Shown here one piece after another: positions 40,201-50,758 of a stretch of 64,000 nt of DNA. The notes below the pieces were generated by a model, which made no database searches, was not told the DNA's origin, and saw only the letters and a program-made list of their open reading frames with translations. The DNA comes from Paucisalibacillus algeriensis. GTDB taxonomy: Bacteria > Bacillota > Bacilli > Bacillales > Amphibacillaceae. Made by a program: the position numbers and the translations under genes. The stretch covers positions 1 through 64,000 of the forward strand of contig NZ_CBYO010000001.1 in assembly GCF_000577245.1 (NCBI RefSeq), read 5' to 3'. Numbering within the stretch: the first letter of the stretch is position 1; every line of letters starts with the position of its first letter.

Positions 40201-40337
40201 AACCTAATCAAAAAAAAGGAATTGGACTAGTCAATACTGATCAACGTTTGAAGCGGTTGTATGGCAAAGGTTTGCATGTTATTAGCACTCCTGGTGTTGG
40301 AACGACAATTTCATATTCTGTACCAAATAACTCGTAG
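37230..40337 (+). CDS. 7TM hybrid sensor kinase with two kinase modules (B)
   Basis: A 1035-aa paralogue of the kinase at 33891-36968 with the same domain order: signal/anchor, extracellular domain (LNGNWDFFEKELL), about seven membrane helices, HisKA (NTSHELRNPLHGII), ATPase (DTGVGM, LGLGLSICKQL), receiver (LIISDVMMPTMSG), then LytS-type kinase (QIRPHFLLNTLNA) and a second ATPase (LVENAVNHG). TTG start at 37230 after GAGG. The head-to-head pair suggests local duplication with later divergence of the sensor. It may signal to the REC-BTAD regulator encoded just downstream on the other strand. Confidence 0.85.
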   Translation: MKFKHKLYSLVFILTLFLTLVMDESGVLAKQYDQSSLVDFSIMEQPKEFYTDLNGNWDFFEKELLTPDEVKEQLRHGMGQVVSLPSSFKTQTGEINTFGTYSTTIKLPKEYIGETLAIHIPYQYSAYTLFIDDIEVARNGVVGADSASHTAEMAPKTGYFIAQSDEVLLTMQVSSFEHIRGGFENSIYLGEASVVAQKFNLNMIVTLFINGCIFIIGLFMVLFALYRKKELLFFIFGMFAMLISVRALFSVPFYYTLILDMSWLWGTRLEYILTEATSMFYVILLWKWHEKEFSKKIMYGLVTIHLALIVTTLFTQPVFFQALFFHVFYITIPFFFYMIYVVFRSIRKNNQKAKVNLIGMGLIFLAFFNDFAIGQNWYQSVTLMLPAVGVYVVIHVILMSKDFAETTQKTEQQNKQLLFLNASNEELARELQKELKQKDDFLANTSHELRNPLHGIINISQSILHNRPNRLDEKTKKDLELLLTIGHHMSRTLEDLLDITRLKEHRIHLKRKRLDIQAISTGVVDMLKVLTENKNIQMKVQIPSDFPSVAADENRLIQILFNLLHNAVKYTEEGSITIDADTQEGDAHVHITDTGVGMNKETLCTIFEAYKQGDSSITAIGGGLGLGLSICKQLVEMHGGIIKASSVLGKGSVFTFTLPLAESSFEEQIAATTPCIDRSDLLIKEIPIALNHVVMEAFSKNTPVSFKSRILVVDDDPVNLQVLTNILSKERFEVNTVISGKEALKQLELTDWDLIISDVMMPTMSGYDLTRSVREKYSLSELPILLLTARSSPDDVYTGFLAGANDYVTKPVNAVELNARVHALTDLQASIKERLGMEAAWLQAQIRPHFLLNTLNAIVSLSEIDTSRMALLLEKFAHYLQSSFYLKNIDNVVPLKQELELLESYLYIEKERFGERLHIKWEIDEVGDVLIPPLSIQTLVENAVNHGVLAQIEGGLITIRIGKKEVYTEISVIDDGVGMDEEKVRKIFTIQPNQKKGIGLVNTDQRLKRLYGKGLHVISTPGVGTTISYSVPNNS

Positions 40338-40423
40338 TTTCGAGAAAACTAAAGAGACTTATTTAAAATAAATTAAGGATTAAGATAGAAAATCAGTATG
40401 TATCGAAGGTTAAGAGTCAGTAT

Positions 40424-40465
40424 AACCCCTTTCAAATCTAGTTTTTTGACTTGAAAGGGGTTTTT
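40424..40465 (+). terminator. terminator after hybrid kinase B
   Basis: AACCCCTTTCAA (40424-40435) and TTGAAAGGGGTT (40451-40462) form a 12-bp stem followed by TTTTT. It ends the plus-strand kinase gene ahead of the convergent regulator gene. Confidence 0.88.
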
Positions 40466-40532
40466 CGATTATGAAAAAGAAATCTAATTTTTCCTAAGGG
40501 ATGCTTTCCTTATCTTATCTTATCCTGTCGAG

Positions 40533-41675
40533 TCAATTCCCAGGTTGATTTTGAATCCAATGGTCATACCATTCTTTTATGTTCGAACTAACTTGAATAT
40601 CTAATTCTTTTAAAGCATTTTTTAATTGCGTGTATTGATGTTCAACTAGCTTAACATCCCCTAAAATAGCAAACAACTTCATTAAAGAAAAATGGGCATT
40701 TTCCTCTTCAGGTCTAGCCGTACATATTTTGATGAACCACATTCTCGACTTTTTCAATTCTCCATGTTCAAAGTAAAAGTTTCCAAGTTGATAAGCCACA
40801 CTTGTCCAGAGTAGCTCTAATCGATGGCGCTCATTTTCTACCCACCAATAATCATATTGCTGTAAAAGGGGCCCTGTATATAAATCCATAATTGCTTCGT
40901 AATCATCTACTGTCTCCATACTGAGAGGGGGAGCAGCAACAATTCTAGTTTCCCACTCTACTATGTCAATGAAAGCATTTTTGGTTAAGAGTATATACCC
41001 TTCTGGAACATTTTTTATTGAAAAATGGTTGCTATATTTACTTAGTGTTTTTCGTACATGGTATATTGCGTTATATAACTTAGAAAGGGCTTTATCATGA
41101 TCGATATCATGCCAAAGAATTTCAATTAATGTAGAATTATGGATTGTCTTTCCAGAATTATGCAGTAAATAGAGAAATAATTCCTGTGCTTTTGTTGTTC
41201 GCCAGTGAACGATTTGAATTTTATCTTTTGTAAATTGAAATGTTAATTCCCTACATACATTTATTTGTAATGTAAGGCTGACTGGTAAAATTGTATTCAT
41301 CTGATTATTTGAACTTCTCTTGATTTTATCCACCGTTAATTGCAATCGTTCCAGTTGAACGGGTTTTAAGATGTAGTCCAATGCACATAGCTCAAATGCA
41401 TTTACTGCGTAATCTTTAAAAGCTGTAACAAAAATAATGAATAAATTTGGATTGATTTCTAGGAGTTGTTCTGCTAATTCCAGCCCATTACTTTCGGGCA
41501 TTTCGATATCTAAAAATACAATATCAACTTCCTTAATTAATATTGACTCTTTACTACTATTAAAAGTAGTGAATTTTCCAGCAACCATTATATTGCTTAT
41601 CTTTTTGATTTGACGCTCAAGAAAATCTAAAGCAAGTGGTTCATCATCGATAAGAATGGCTTTCACAGATATCAT
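40533..41675 (-). CDS. response regulator with winged helix and BTAD domain (SARP-like)
   Basis: A 380-aa regulator. The receiver occupies about residues 4-120 (AILIDDEP, VFLDIEMPESNG, YILKPVQ). A winged-helix DNA-binding domain follows (TTKAQELFLYLLHNSGKTIHNSTLIEILW), then a BTAD helical-repeat domain. The receiver ends like those partnered with LytS-type kinases, which fits the two hybrid kinases upstream. It is divergent from the giant adhesin gene, with 231 bp between, and is a good candidate to activate it. The ATG at 41675 has no strong ribosome site; a GTG at 41666 (VKAILIDDEP) is an alternative start. Confidence 0.85.
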   Translation of the reverse strand: MISVKAILIDDEPLALDFLERQIKKISNIMVAGKFTTFNSSKESILIKEVDIVFLDIEMPESNGLELAEQLLEINPNLFIIFVTAFKDYAVNAFELCALDYILKPVQLERLQLTVDKIKRSSNNQMNTILPVSLTLQINVCRELTFQFTKDKIQIVHWRTTKAQELFLYLLHNSGKTIHNSTLIEILWHDIDHDKALSKLYNAIYHVRKTLSKYSNHFSIKNVPEGYILLTKNAFIDIVEWETRIVAAPPLSMETVDDYEAIMDLYTGPLLQQYDYWWVENERHRLELLWTSVAYQLGNFYFEHGELKKSRMWFIKICTARPEEENAHFSLMKLFAILGDVKLVEHQYTQLKNALKELDIQVSSNIKEWYDHWIQNQPGN

Positions 41676-41783
41676 CCTAACTGGTTGTTTCTCTTATAGT
41701 TCATGAATAATTCCGAATGCTGTATGTAATTCGATTGTATTGCAATGTAGTTGTTTAAGCAAAAATAGTAACAAAATTCATTC

Positions 41784-41809
41784 AGAAATAGGCTTAAATA
41801 CCTATTTCT
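41784..41809. promoter_or_regulatory. inverted repeat between the BTAD regulator and the adhesin
   Basis: AGAAATAGG (41784-41792) and CCTATTTCT (41801-41809) form a perfect 9-bp inverted repeat with an 8-bp spacer. Downstream is TATAAT at 41860-41865 with no proper -35 box, as at activator-dependent promoters. Plausible binding site for the neighbouring regulator; not proven. Confidence 0.5.
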
Positions 41810-41906
41810 AATAGTTGTTATTAACTATTTTTGTTAAGAAGTTGTAAAGGTGCATTGTTTATAATGTCTTAATGGATTAACAAAAAAATAATAGGGGTGC
41901 GGAAAG

Positions 41907-44900
41907 TTGAATAAAAGGATTAGCTTAATATTAGTGCTAATGTTAATTGTTCAGACAATAGCAAGTAGCTTAGTTTTACCCATGCAAGCCATTGCAGAAG
42001 GGGCTAAGCAAAGTGTTATTACTGGTATAACAGTAACAGATGCAGAAGGAAATGAATTTCATAAGGACATGCCAGCTGGAACAACAGTAAATATACAGGT
42101 TGATTGGTCTGTTGTAGATGTAGAAGTTGGGGAAGGAAGTACAGAAAGTTTTTCAATTCCTACTGACCTGTATGTTGAACAGGAGCAAACAGGAATATTG
42201 ACGGATGGGGAGATTGAAGTTGGAACATACCGGGCTTCCGTAAATGGTATTGTAGCCCTAACCTTCCATAAAGAAGTAGAAGAACGTGTGGATGCTAATG
42301 GGTCATTTGTGCTAGAAGCATTTGTTGTTGATCATACTGTTCAAGAAGAAAAGGTTGATTCTGAATCAATTAGTGAAGAGTCGGTAGAAGAGACAGCAAT
42401 TGCGGAGGAAGAATCTAAATCGGAAACAATTGGAGAAAATGACGATGAATCTACAGAAAAAAATTACCATTTAGACCAAGCGGACAGTAATAGTACAATT
42501 TTAGAAGAGGGTCTAGAACAGGTAACAGAGGAAGAGAAGCAAGGATTTAACCTAGAGCTAGGTCAAGTAACAGACCTTGATGGGAACCCGTATACAGAAG
42601 AAAGTCTACTAAATCCAACAGATCAGTTTAAATTAGATCTCAGGTGGCTTCTAGTAAATGGACATACTTATATGGCTGGTGACAAAAAAACATTTAATTT
42701 ACCTAAAGGCATTAAGATAGTAGAAGAAATAACTGGTGAATTAAAGGATGGAAGTTTAGTTGTTGCGACATATAACATCTCAACCGATAAGAAAGTTGAA
42801 TTAACGTTTACAGATTTTGTTGAAACACATAGTAATGTTCAAGGTTGGCTACAAATTATTGCAACATTGGATGAAGAAAATGTTGACGTTGAAGATGGGG
42901 AAGCAATTATTGACCCAATAGGTGAAGAGGGCGAGATAAGGATCCCAATAGAACAAGGAAACAAAGAGAAAACAATTGAGAAAAAGGGAACCCCAAATAA
43001 AGGATATAATGCAGATGAAATTAATTGGGACGTAATCATTAATAAAAATAAAACATCGCTAACAAATTCAAAGGTTATAGATGTACTCCCAACAGGTACA
43101 GAATACAAAGAAGACAGCTTAAAAGTCATTAAATTAAAGGTAGATTTGTACGGAAATATTTTAGGGGATTTAGAGGAAGTTGTTGTGACCGGGGAAACAG
43201 TAGTTGATGGTGAATTAACAATCCCGCTTGGCGATATTAAAGATGCCTATCGCATCGAATACGTGACAACAGTCACGGATGATGAAAAAAGGGAATTCAC
43301 TAATAACGCTATGTTTTCTGATGACTTGATGGAAGCTGTTACAGCAAATTCAACCGTAGCGATTGATCGTGGAGAAGCAGTTAAGAAAAAAGCAGCTAAA
43401 AGCTATAATCCTAAAACAGGGATGATTGAATGGGAAATTGAATTTAATTATAATTTGAAAGATTTATCAGATGTTACCTTAGTAGATGCATGGACACCTA
43501 AGGGAAAGTTAGAGTTAGTTGAGGATAGCCTGAAATTCACAGAAGTAACAATAGACGAGAATGGTAATGCTCATGAAACAGAAAATGTTAGTTTACCAGA
43601 GGGTGCCGTGCTTATTCCAGGAACAGATCAGTTTGAGATAACTGGTATTACAACGAATAAGGCATATAAAATAACGTATCAAACCAAGGTGAAAGAGCGT
43701 GTATTGGAACCTTTTGAAGTTGTAAATACTGCAGGATTTGGAACAGAATCTGTAGGGTCCGGAACAGGTGTTGGTACGTATTACGGATCAAAAACAGCGG
43801 GAACAGTCGATTATAAAAATAAAACAATCGATTGGAAAATTGAAATTAACCATGATGAATACCCAATGGAAAACATATTGATTACGGATACATTAGGTGA
43901 CGGACTAACAATAAAAGAAGATACGCTTAACATAACAGTGGATGGTATTAAATATACAGATTATACAATCGCAGGGGATAATCCATTCACAATTAAGTTC
44001 CCGGATAACTTTACAACAGATAAAAAAATCATAATTACGTATAAAACAAGTTATGTTGCGGATGAGGTTCCAAATCATAAGCCGACAAATAAAGCGGCAA
44101 TTACTTGGACACCTGAAGGCGGTAATGAGTCCATAACAAAAGAAGTTGCAGCTGGAACAGAACTGAACAATAATACGAAAAATAGTCACTGGAAGAATGG
44201 ATCATATGATCCTACCTCAAAAGAAATTACGTGGACAATTTACACAAACTACCGTGAAAATCAGATTGATAGTTTAATAGTTAAAGATGCACCACAAGGG
44301 AATCAAAAGATTGTTCCGGATTCAGTTGTAGTGACAGAATTAGCGATAGAGGAAGATGGAAGAATAACTGAGGTTGGACAGTTAGATTCTAACGTTGCGA
44401 CTATAGATGAAAGTGCTAATACATTACAAGTAACAATCGGTGAAACAAATAAAGCTTACAAAATTGTGTACAAGACATCACTTGCTGGTTTAAGCGATAT
44501 CCAAAAGGAATATGTGAATAAAGCAGAAGTATTAGATGGTAGTGAAAAATTATCCGACTTAAATGCTAAAGTAGGTATTGCAAAGTCCGATACGTACGGA
44601 GAAAAATCTGGTTATCAAGATGGGAAACAAGTTCATTGGTCCGTAAAAGTGAATTTGGGGCAGCAAAAGATAAGCAATTTAACACTAGTAGATGCGATTT
44701 CTCCTAATCAAGAATATTTAACAGATACAATTAAAGTTTACGAAGCAACAGTTGACGGTGATGGAAATGCCACAAAAGGGGAAGAACTTCCTGTAGAACA
44801 ATACGATGTAACGTATACTCCAGGAAATCCATCTTTCACAGTTAAGTGGAAAAATGAGGTAGAACGTGCGTTTATTGTCGAATACTCCACACTCTTCTTT

Positions 44901-46763
44901 GAGAAGCATAATGGCGAGGTAACCAATACCTATAAAGTAACAGGTGATAACATCATAGAGGGGGGTACAACAGATGGTGATGGTACGGTAACTATTAAAC
45001 AATTATCCTCAGGTGGCGGATCGGGTGAAGTGGGCTACCTGGTCATCGATAAAGTCGATATAACATATGGTCAAGAAGAAGCAAAATTGGCTGGCGCAGA
45101 ATTTGACTTAATTGACGCAGATACTGGAAAAGTATTAAAGACAGGAATGACAGACGTAAATGGTCAAATTGATTTTGGTCGTTTACTCTTTGGAGAATAT
45201 GAGTTACATGAACGCGTTGTTCCGGATGGTTATGTAACGAAGGACGAAAGACAAACAATTGTAATAAATAAGAAATATGAAGCAGGTAATGATGAAACAA
45301 AATTAGAGTATCGAGTCGAAAACTATGAACCTGTTTTTGCGATCGAACTAACTAAAACGGATGCTGAAGATAGCGGTGTATTATTAGAAGGTGCAGAATT
45401 TGCATTGTATGATTCAGAAGATGCAACAAATCCTATTAAGACTGGTAAAACAGATGAAAATGGAAAGATTTTATTCAAAGATTTGCCAGGTGCTGGAACA
45501 TATTATGTTCAGGAAACAAAAGCAGCAGAATACTACCAACTTAATGCAGAAAAAATCCCTGCAAGGGTTGGCGAAAAAGAGCAAGTACCAGTAAACATAA
45601 CTGTCGAAAATCAATTAATTCCAGGTAAAGGTACGTTGAAAAAAGTAGATGCTGACAATCCAGATTCTGTTTTAGAAGGTGCAATTTTTGAAGTGTTTGG
45701 CGAAGAAGGTACGATAGTCGATACGATTACAACAGATATAAACGGTGTTGCAACAACAAAAGAATTGCGACCTGGGACATACACACTTATAGAAAAAACC
45801 CCACCTAAAGGATTTAAGAAATCTACTACTGTACATGAATTGGTAATTCCTAAAGCGAATGAAATACTAGAGTATGATATTGGTGAAGGGATAATTACGA
45901 ATGAAGTAAAAACAGCAAAAATCGAATTAACGAAAATCGATTCAATTAACGGCAGTCAATTATTAAAAGGCGCAGTATTTGAATTAGAGTATAAGGGCGG
46001 AAAGTACAGCCATCTACTATCTTCAGGAACTACTGATGAAAATGGAAAAGTTACATTTGAGAATCTCAAGCCAGGTACGTATGAGATTAAAGAAATAAAT
46101 GCACCTGAAGGTTATATTTTAAAAACTGAACCAATTACTGTTGAAGTGACACTTGATGATGTGCATTTTGATAGAACAGTAACAAGGAATATTGAAAATG
46201 CTCCTTTAGCAAATATCATCGTTCAAAAGGTAGATATTGAAACGGATGCAAAATTAAACGGTGCGGAGTTTAAAGTAACGGATGAAACTGGCAATGATAT
46301 TCTTACTGGCTTGAAAACAGATACTAATGGTCAAATAAGTATTACCGGATTACCGGAGGGCCAATATTATCTAGAGGAAATAAAAGCACCTATGGGCTAT
46401 ATGTTGGATTCAACATCACAGAGGTTTGAAGTAGTTAAAGATGGTGTGGAGGAAACAAATGAAATTAACTTAACGTTTAAAAATGAGATTATTAAGGGCT
46501 CTGTAGAACTTGTGAAAGTGGATGGAGACAATAACAATGTACCGTTAGAAGGTGTTGAGTTTGCATTAAAAGCTACTTCACTAATAAACGGTGGATCCTA
46601 TATAGAGACTACACATACAACAGATTCCAATGGTAAAATAATTGTAGACAATTTACGTCCGGGAAGTTATGAATTTAATGAAATTGGGCACTTGAAGGGT
46701 ACCAACCGTATTGGAAAGACATTACGTTTACGATTAATTTACAAGATGAGAAACACGAAATAG
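41907..46763 (+). CDS. giant Cna-type surface adhesin, N-terminal part (frameshifted)
   Basis: A 1618-aa fragment. A signal peptide (MNKRISLILVLM to MQAIAEG) leads two Ig-like adhesion domains, separated by an acidic linker (about residues 145-205). Five collagen-binding-type repeats follow (about residues 350-1030, each opening with a YN...I.W pattern). Six SpaA-type domains start at about residue 1042, each with an isopeptide-prone Lys (VIDKVD, ELTKTD, LKKVD, ELTKID, VQKVD, ELVKVD). Start TTG 41907 after GGGGTG. The last SpaA domain is cut at about residue 1600: the frame changes near 46700 and ends in 20 or so unrelated residues. The intact protein would run on to 50551, about 2880 aa. Confidence 0.85.
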   Translation: MNKRISLILVLMLIVQTIASSLVLPMQAIAEGAKQSVITGITVTDAEGNEFHKDMPAGTTVNIQVDWSVVDVEVGEGSTESFSIPTDLYVEQEQTGILTDGEIEVGTYRASVNGIVALTFHKEVEERVDANGSFVLEAFVVDHTVQEEKVDSESISEESVEETAIAEEESKSETIGENDDESTEKNYHLDQADSNSTILEEGLEQVTEEEKQGFNLELGQVTDLDGNPYTEESLLNPTDQFKLDLRWLLVNGHTYMAGDKKTFNLPKGIKIVEEITGELKDGSLVVATYNISTDKKVELTFTDFVETHSNVQGWLQIIATLDEENVDVEDGEAIIDPIGEEGEIRIPIEQGNKEKTIEKKGTPNKGYNADEINWDVIINKNKTSLTNSKVIDVLPTGTEYKEDSLKVIKLKVDLYGNILGDLEEVVVTGETVVDGELTIPLGDIKDAYRIEYVTTVTDDEKREFTNNAMFSDDLMEAVTANSTVAIDRGEAVKKKAAKSYNPKTGMIEWEIEFNYNLKDLSDVTLVDAWTPKGKLELVEDSLKFTEVTIDENGNAHETENVSLPEGAVLIPGTDQFEITGITTNKAYKITYQTKVKERVLEPFEVVNTAGFGTESVGSGTGVGTYYGSKTAGTVDYKNKTIDWKIEINHDEYPMENILITDTLGDGLTIKEDTLNITVDGIKYTDYTIAGDNPFTIKFPDNFTTDKKIIITYKTSYVADEVPNHKPTNKAAITWTPEGGNESITKEVAAGTELNNNTKNSHWKNGSYDPTSKEITWTIYTNYRENQIDSLIVKDAPQGNQKIVPDSVVVTELAIEEDGRITEVGQLDSNVATIDESANTLQVTIGETNKAYKIVYKTSLAGLSDIQKEYVNKAEVLDGSEKLSDLNAKVGIAKSDTYGEKSGYQDGKQVHWSVKVNLGQQKISNLTLVDAISPNQEYLTDTIKVYEATVDGDGNATKGEELPVEQYDVTYTPGNPSFTVKWKNEVERAFIVEYSTLFFEKHNGEVTNTYKVTGDNIIEGGTTDGDGTVTIKQLSSGGGSGEVGYLVIDKVDITYGQEEAKLAGAEFDLIDADTGKVLKTGMTDVNGQIDFGRLLFGEYELHERVVPDGYVTKDERQTIVINKKYEAGNDETKLEYRVENYEPVFAIELTKTDAEDSGVLLEGAEFALYDSEDATNPIKTGKTDENGKILFKDLPGAGTYYVQETKAAEYYQLNAEKIPARVGEKEQVPVNITVENQLIPGKGTLKKVDADNPDSVLEGAIFEVFGEEGTIVDTITTDINGVATTKELRPGTYTLIEKTPPKGFKKSTTVHELVIPKANEILEYDIGEGIITNEVKTAKIELTKIDSINGSQLLKGAVFELEYKGGKYSHLLSSGTTDENGKVTFENLKPGTYEIKEINAPEGYILKTEPITVEVTLDDVHFDRTVTRNIENAPLANIIVQKVDIETDAKLNGAEFKVTDETGNDILTGLKTDTNGQISITGLPEGQYYLEEIKAPMGYMLDSTSQRFEVVKDGVEETNEINLTFKNEIIKGSVELVKVDGDNNNVPLEGVEFALKATSLINGGSYIETTHTTDSNGKIIVDNLRPGSYEFNEIGHLKGTNRIGKTLRLRLIYKMRNTK

Positions 46764-49700
46764 TTCTTCCAGATATCGTAAACTATAAGCTTGTCAATGT
46801 TCCGGTAACTAAAGAGTGGAACGATGGTGAAAACGAAGATCGTCCAACAGAAATTACCGTTGATCTTCTTCAAAACGACAAAGAGTTTAAACAGGTAACA
46901 TTAAATGCCGAAAGCTGGAATCACATATTTACTGGCCTTGATGCAGTAGATTCTAATGGTAATAAATACAAGTATACTGTTCAAGAACAGGAGATAGATG
47001 GCTATCAACAAGAAAGTCAGACGGGCAACTCTAAAGACGGATTTGTTATTACGAACGTTTTAACAACATCAGTTCAAGTAATTAAAGAATGGAAAGATGA
47101 AAGTGAATCTGACCGTCCAGATAATATAACAGTAGAACTTTATCGCACAGTTGATGAAAATGAAGAATTAGTAGAAACAAAGACTATTAACTCAACTGAT
47201 AATTGGAAACATACTTTTACTAACTTAACTGTCTACGATGAGGGCGGTAATGCTTATGAGTATCATGTAAAAGAAAAAGACATTGACAAAAAATATATGC
47301 TTGAAGGAATTGTAAGGGACGGCAACACTTTTACAATTACTAACGTTCGTACAGGTGAAACAAAGGTAGAAGTAGAAAAGGAATGGTTGGACGAAGGAGA
47401 ATCTTCCCGCCCTGAAGAAGGTATCGTTGTAGAATTATATCGTAGTGACGATACTGAAAATCCCCTAAAGTCAGCAACTATTAAAGCTGATACAGATTGG
47501 AAGTACACCTTTGATAATCTAGCAGCATTTGATAACGATGGAAAAGCATATACCTATACTGTTAAAGAACAGGAAGTTGTCGGTTATAAGGTAAAAGACA
47601 TTGTAGAAACAGACAATGGTTATAAGATTATTAATGTCCGTACAGGTGAAACAAAAGTAGCAGTAGAAAAAGAGTGGAAAGATAATGAGGACGCAACAGG
47701 TGATCGTCCAGATGAAATTATCGTAGAACTCTATCAGAATAACATTCATTTAACAGAATTGGATGCATCAATTAAAGCGGATGAGGAAGATAACTGGAAA
47801 TATACTTTTGAAAACCTACCAGAATTTGATGCAGAAGGAAAAGCCTATACGTATACAGTAAAAGAAGAAGATGTTAAGGGTTATATCAGTAGCATTGAAG
47901 CTATAGATGAGGGCTTTAAGATTACAAACCTACGAACAGATACTATCGATGTAGTTGGAAAGAAGACTTGGATAGAAGTAGATGAACAGTATCGCCCAGA
48001 TTTCATAACGGTGAACTTACTTGCCAATGGTGAACCAATTGAGAAGAGCTTAGAAGTAACAGCAAATGATGAATGGGAATATGAATTCACAGGTCTTGAT
48101 AGGTTTGATTCGGAAGGAAAAGAAATTACGTACACGATTGAGGAAGAAAATATTGTCGGATATAAGTCCAGCGTAGATGGCTACAACATTACAAACACAC
48201 AAGAATCAATCGAGATTTCTGGATCGAAAACGTGGAAAGATAATGAAAATGCAACCGGAGACCGTCCTGAGTCGATTATTGTTCAAGTAATGAAGGGTGA
48301 CACAGTCGTAAAAGAACAGGAAGTAACAGCTGAGAATAAATGGGAGTATACATTCACAGACTTAGCGAAATACGACAAAGACGGTAACGAAATTACGTAC
48401 AAGATTAATGAATTACCAGTTCCAGGATATTCAACAACTATCGATGGCTTTGATATTGTAAATACAAGAACTGACAAAGTAGATGTTGAAGGTACGAAGT
48501 CGTGGAAAGATGATGAATCTGCAGATCGTCCAACAGAAATTACTGTTCAACTTTTAGCGAACGGTATAGAAGTTGATACAACTGTAGTAACAGAAGCAAC
48601 AGATTGGAAGTATGAATTTAAAGATTTAGATGCTTATGATAATGATGGAATAGCAATTGATTATAAGGTTACTGAAGATGTAGAAGGTTATAAAGCAATA
48701 ATTAATGGCTATGACATCACTAACGTTCGTGTAGGAACAACATCTGTTGAGGGAACAAAAACATGGAAAGACGGCGATTCAGCAGATCGCCCAGAAGAAA
48801 TTGTAGTTAAGCTACTACAAAATGATGAAGAAATTGACACAGTAGAAGTCAGCGCAGCAACAGATTGGAAATATAGTTTCACCAACTTGGATAAGTACGA
48901 TGAAAATGGTGTCGCATATAAATACACAATCGAAGAAGTCCCAGTAGATGGCTATGAAACATCTATTGAAGGATTCGACATTACCAACTTGCGCGTTGGT
49001 AAGAAGGATATAAAAGGAACGAAAACATGGTTAGATGATAATTCAAAAGACCGTCCAGAATCTATTACTGTTTATTTACTTGTAAATGGTGAGAAAACGG
49101 GTGAGACTGCTGAGGTTACCGTCGATTCAGATTGGAAGTATGCATTCACCGACCTCGATAAGTATGATAATCAAGGAGAAGAAATTGTTTATTCGGTTGA
49201 TGAAGAAGCGGTTGATGGCTACGAGACAATCATTAATGGTTACGACATAACAAATTTACGCATCGGTACAACGGAAATAGAAGTAACTAAGTTGTGGATA
49301 GACGAACAGGAAATGGAACGACCAGAAACAATTAAAGTCAACATACTTCAAAACGGTGATTTTTATGCAGAGTATGAAGTAACTAAAGAGAATGATTGGA
49401 AACGAACCATCACCGATCTGCCAAAATATGATGAAGCAGGTAAAGCCTATGAATACACGGTAAAGGAACATGATGTCGCAGGTTATGCTTCAGAGGTAGA
49501 TGGATTTAAGATTACCAACACACGTGCAGATATGAAGTCAATTGAAATTACGAAAACGTGGTTAGATGATAATTCGGAAGAACGCCCAAGTTCAATTGAA
49601 GTAGAGTTATTTAGATCAATTACTAACGGTGAGAAAGAACTAGTTGACACATACACAGTTACAGCTGATGCAGATTGGGTTTTAGAAATAGAAGACCTTC

Positions 49701-50551
49701 CTGTATTTAATGAAAACGGAAAAGCTTACACGTATGAAATTAAGGAACAAGTTGTTGCTGGCTATGAATCAAGTGTTAATGGTTTTGACATTACAAACTT
49801 ACGAATAGGCACAACATCAGTAGAAGGTGTGAAAACGTGGAAAGACGATAATTCCAAAGATCGCCCAGAAATGATAAAAATTAACCTGCTTCAGAATGGT
49901 GTTGTAGTCCATGCCAAGGAAGTTACTGCAGAAATGGATTGGAAGTATAGCTTCACAAACTTAGATAAGTATGACGAAAATGGTGTGGCATATGAATATA
50001 CGATCAAGGAAGAAGCTGTTGAAGGTTATAAAACAATAATTGATGGATATGACATCACCAATGTTCGAGTAGGTACAACAGCTGTAGAAGGTACAAAAAC
50101 TTGGAAAGACGACAATTCAATACATCGTCCAGATTCCATCGTTGTAGAACTCCTTCAAAATGGCAACAAGATCCAAGAAGTGGTAGTCACAGCATCTCAA
50201 GATTGGAAATATAGCTTTAAAAATTTACCAGAATATGATGAGAATGGTGTAGCTTATAAATACACAGTCAAAGAACAAAAAGTGGCAGGTTATCACTCAA
50301 CGGTAGAAGGCTTCAATATTATAAACACTTTAATACCAGTTACTCCAGAAAATGAAGAACCAGGGGAAAACATACCTGATGCTGAAGGTGACCAAAATGC
50401 CCCAGAAAAAGAGGTATCAGGTCCAACAGATACAGGGAGTAAATTACCAGATACAGCAACAAATATGTTTAATGTAATTGCCCTTGGATTGGGATTATTA
50501 ATAGCTGGATTTACTATATTACTAGTCTATAGAAGAAAAGGAAAAGCTTAA
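46700..50551 (+). pseudogene. giant Cna-type adhesin, C-terminal part (out of frame)
   Basis: Continues the adhesin in the next frame from YQPYWKDITFTIN. The frames join if one T is restored near 46700 (aag ggt-ac to aag ggt-tac). It holds 13 Cna_B repeats, each opening like VEGTKTWKDD...DRP, then the sorting signal LPDTA, a membrane segment and the tail YRRKGKA. LPDTA differs from LPxTG and recalls the LPNTA signal of class D sortases. From 46700 there is no start codon before 47297, so this part is unlikely to be made unless the frame is restored. A sequencing error, a true null allele and phase variation are all open. Confidence 0.82.
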
Positions 50552-50592
50552 TTGTAAAGCATTGCCATTCTATTAGAAACTTTGGTTGACAA

Positions 50593-50630
50593 CAAGGTAG
50601 CCATGTACGTGTTTGAACGTGGCTACCTTG
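50593..50630 (+). terminator. inverted repeat after the adhesin
   Basis: CAAGGTAGCCA (50593-50603) and TGGCTACCTTG (50620-50630) form a perfect 11-bp stem with a 16-base loop. It lies 40 bp past the adhesin stop. There is no T-run, so terminator function is uncertain. Confidence 0.55.
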
Positions 50631-50758
50631 ACTTATGGGATAAGTGAACTAGAGCTAGTGTCCAAGTCTGACCAGAATTTATTTGAGCAAAACACCTACT
50701 TCTGTGTTAATATACTTGAGTGTGTTTTAGATATTTAAAGTAGTGAATGGAGTGATAT

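Noticed and set aside
42839-49471. Many open frames antisense to the adhesin
   Set aside because: Products of the repeated codon pattern of the Cna_B and SpaA repeats; none has a start context or recognisable domain.
47297-50551. The C-terminal adhesin part as an independent gene from ATG 47297
   Set aside because: The ATG lies in the middle of a Cna_B repeat, with no ribosome site and no signal peptide. The homologous frame continues upstream to 46700, so this is a frameshifted remainder.
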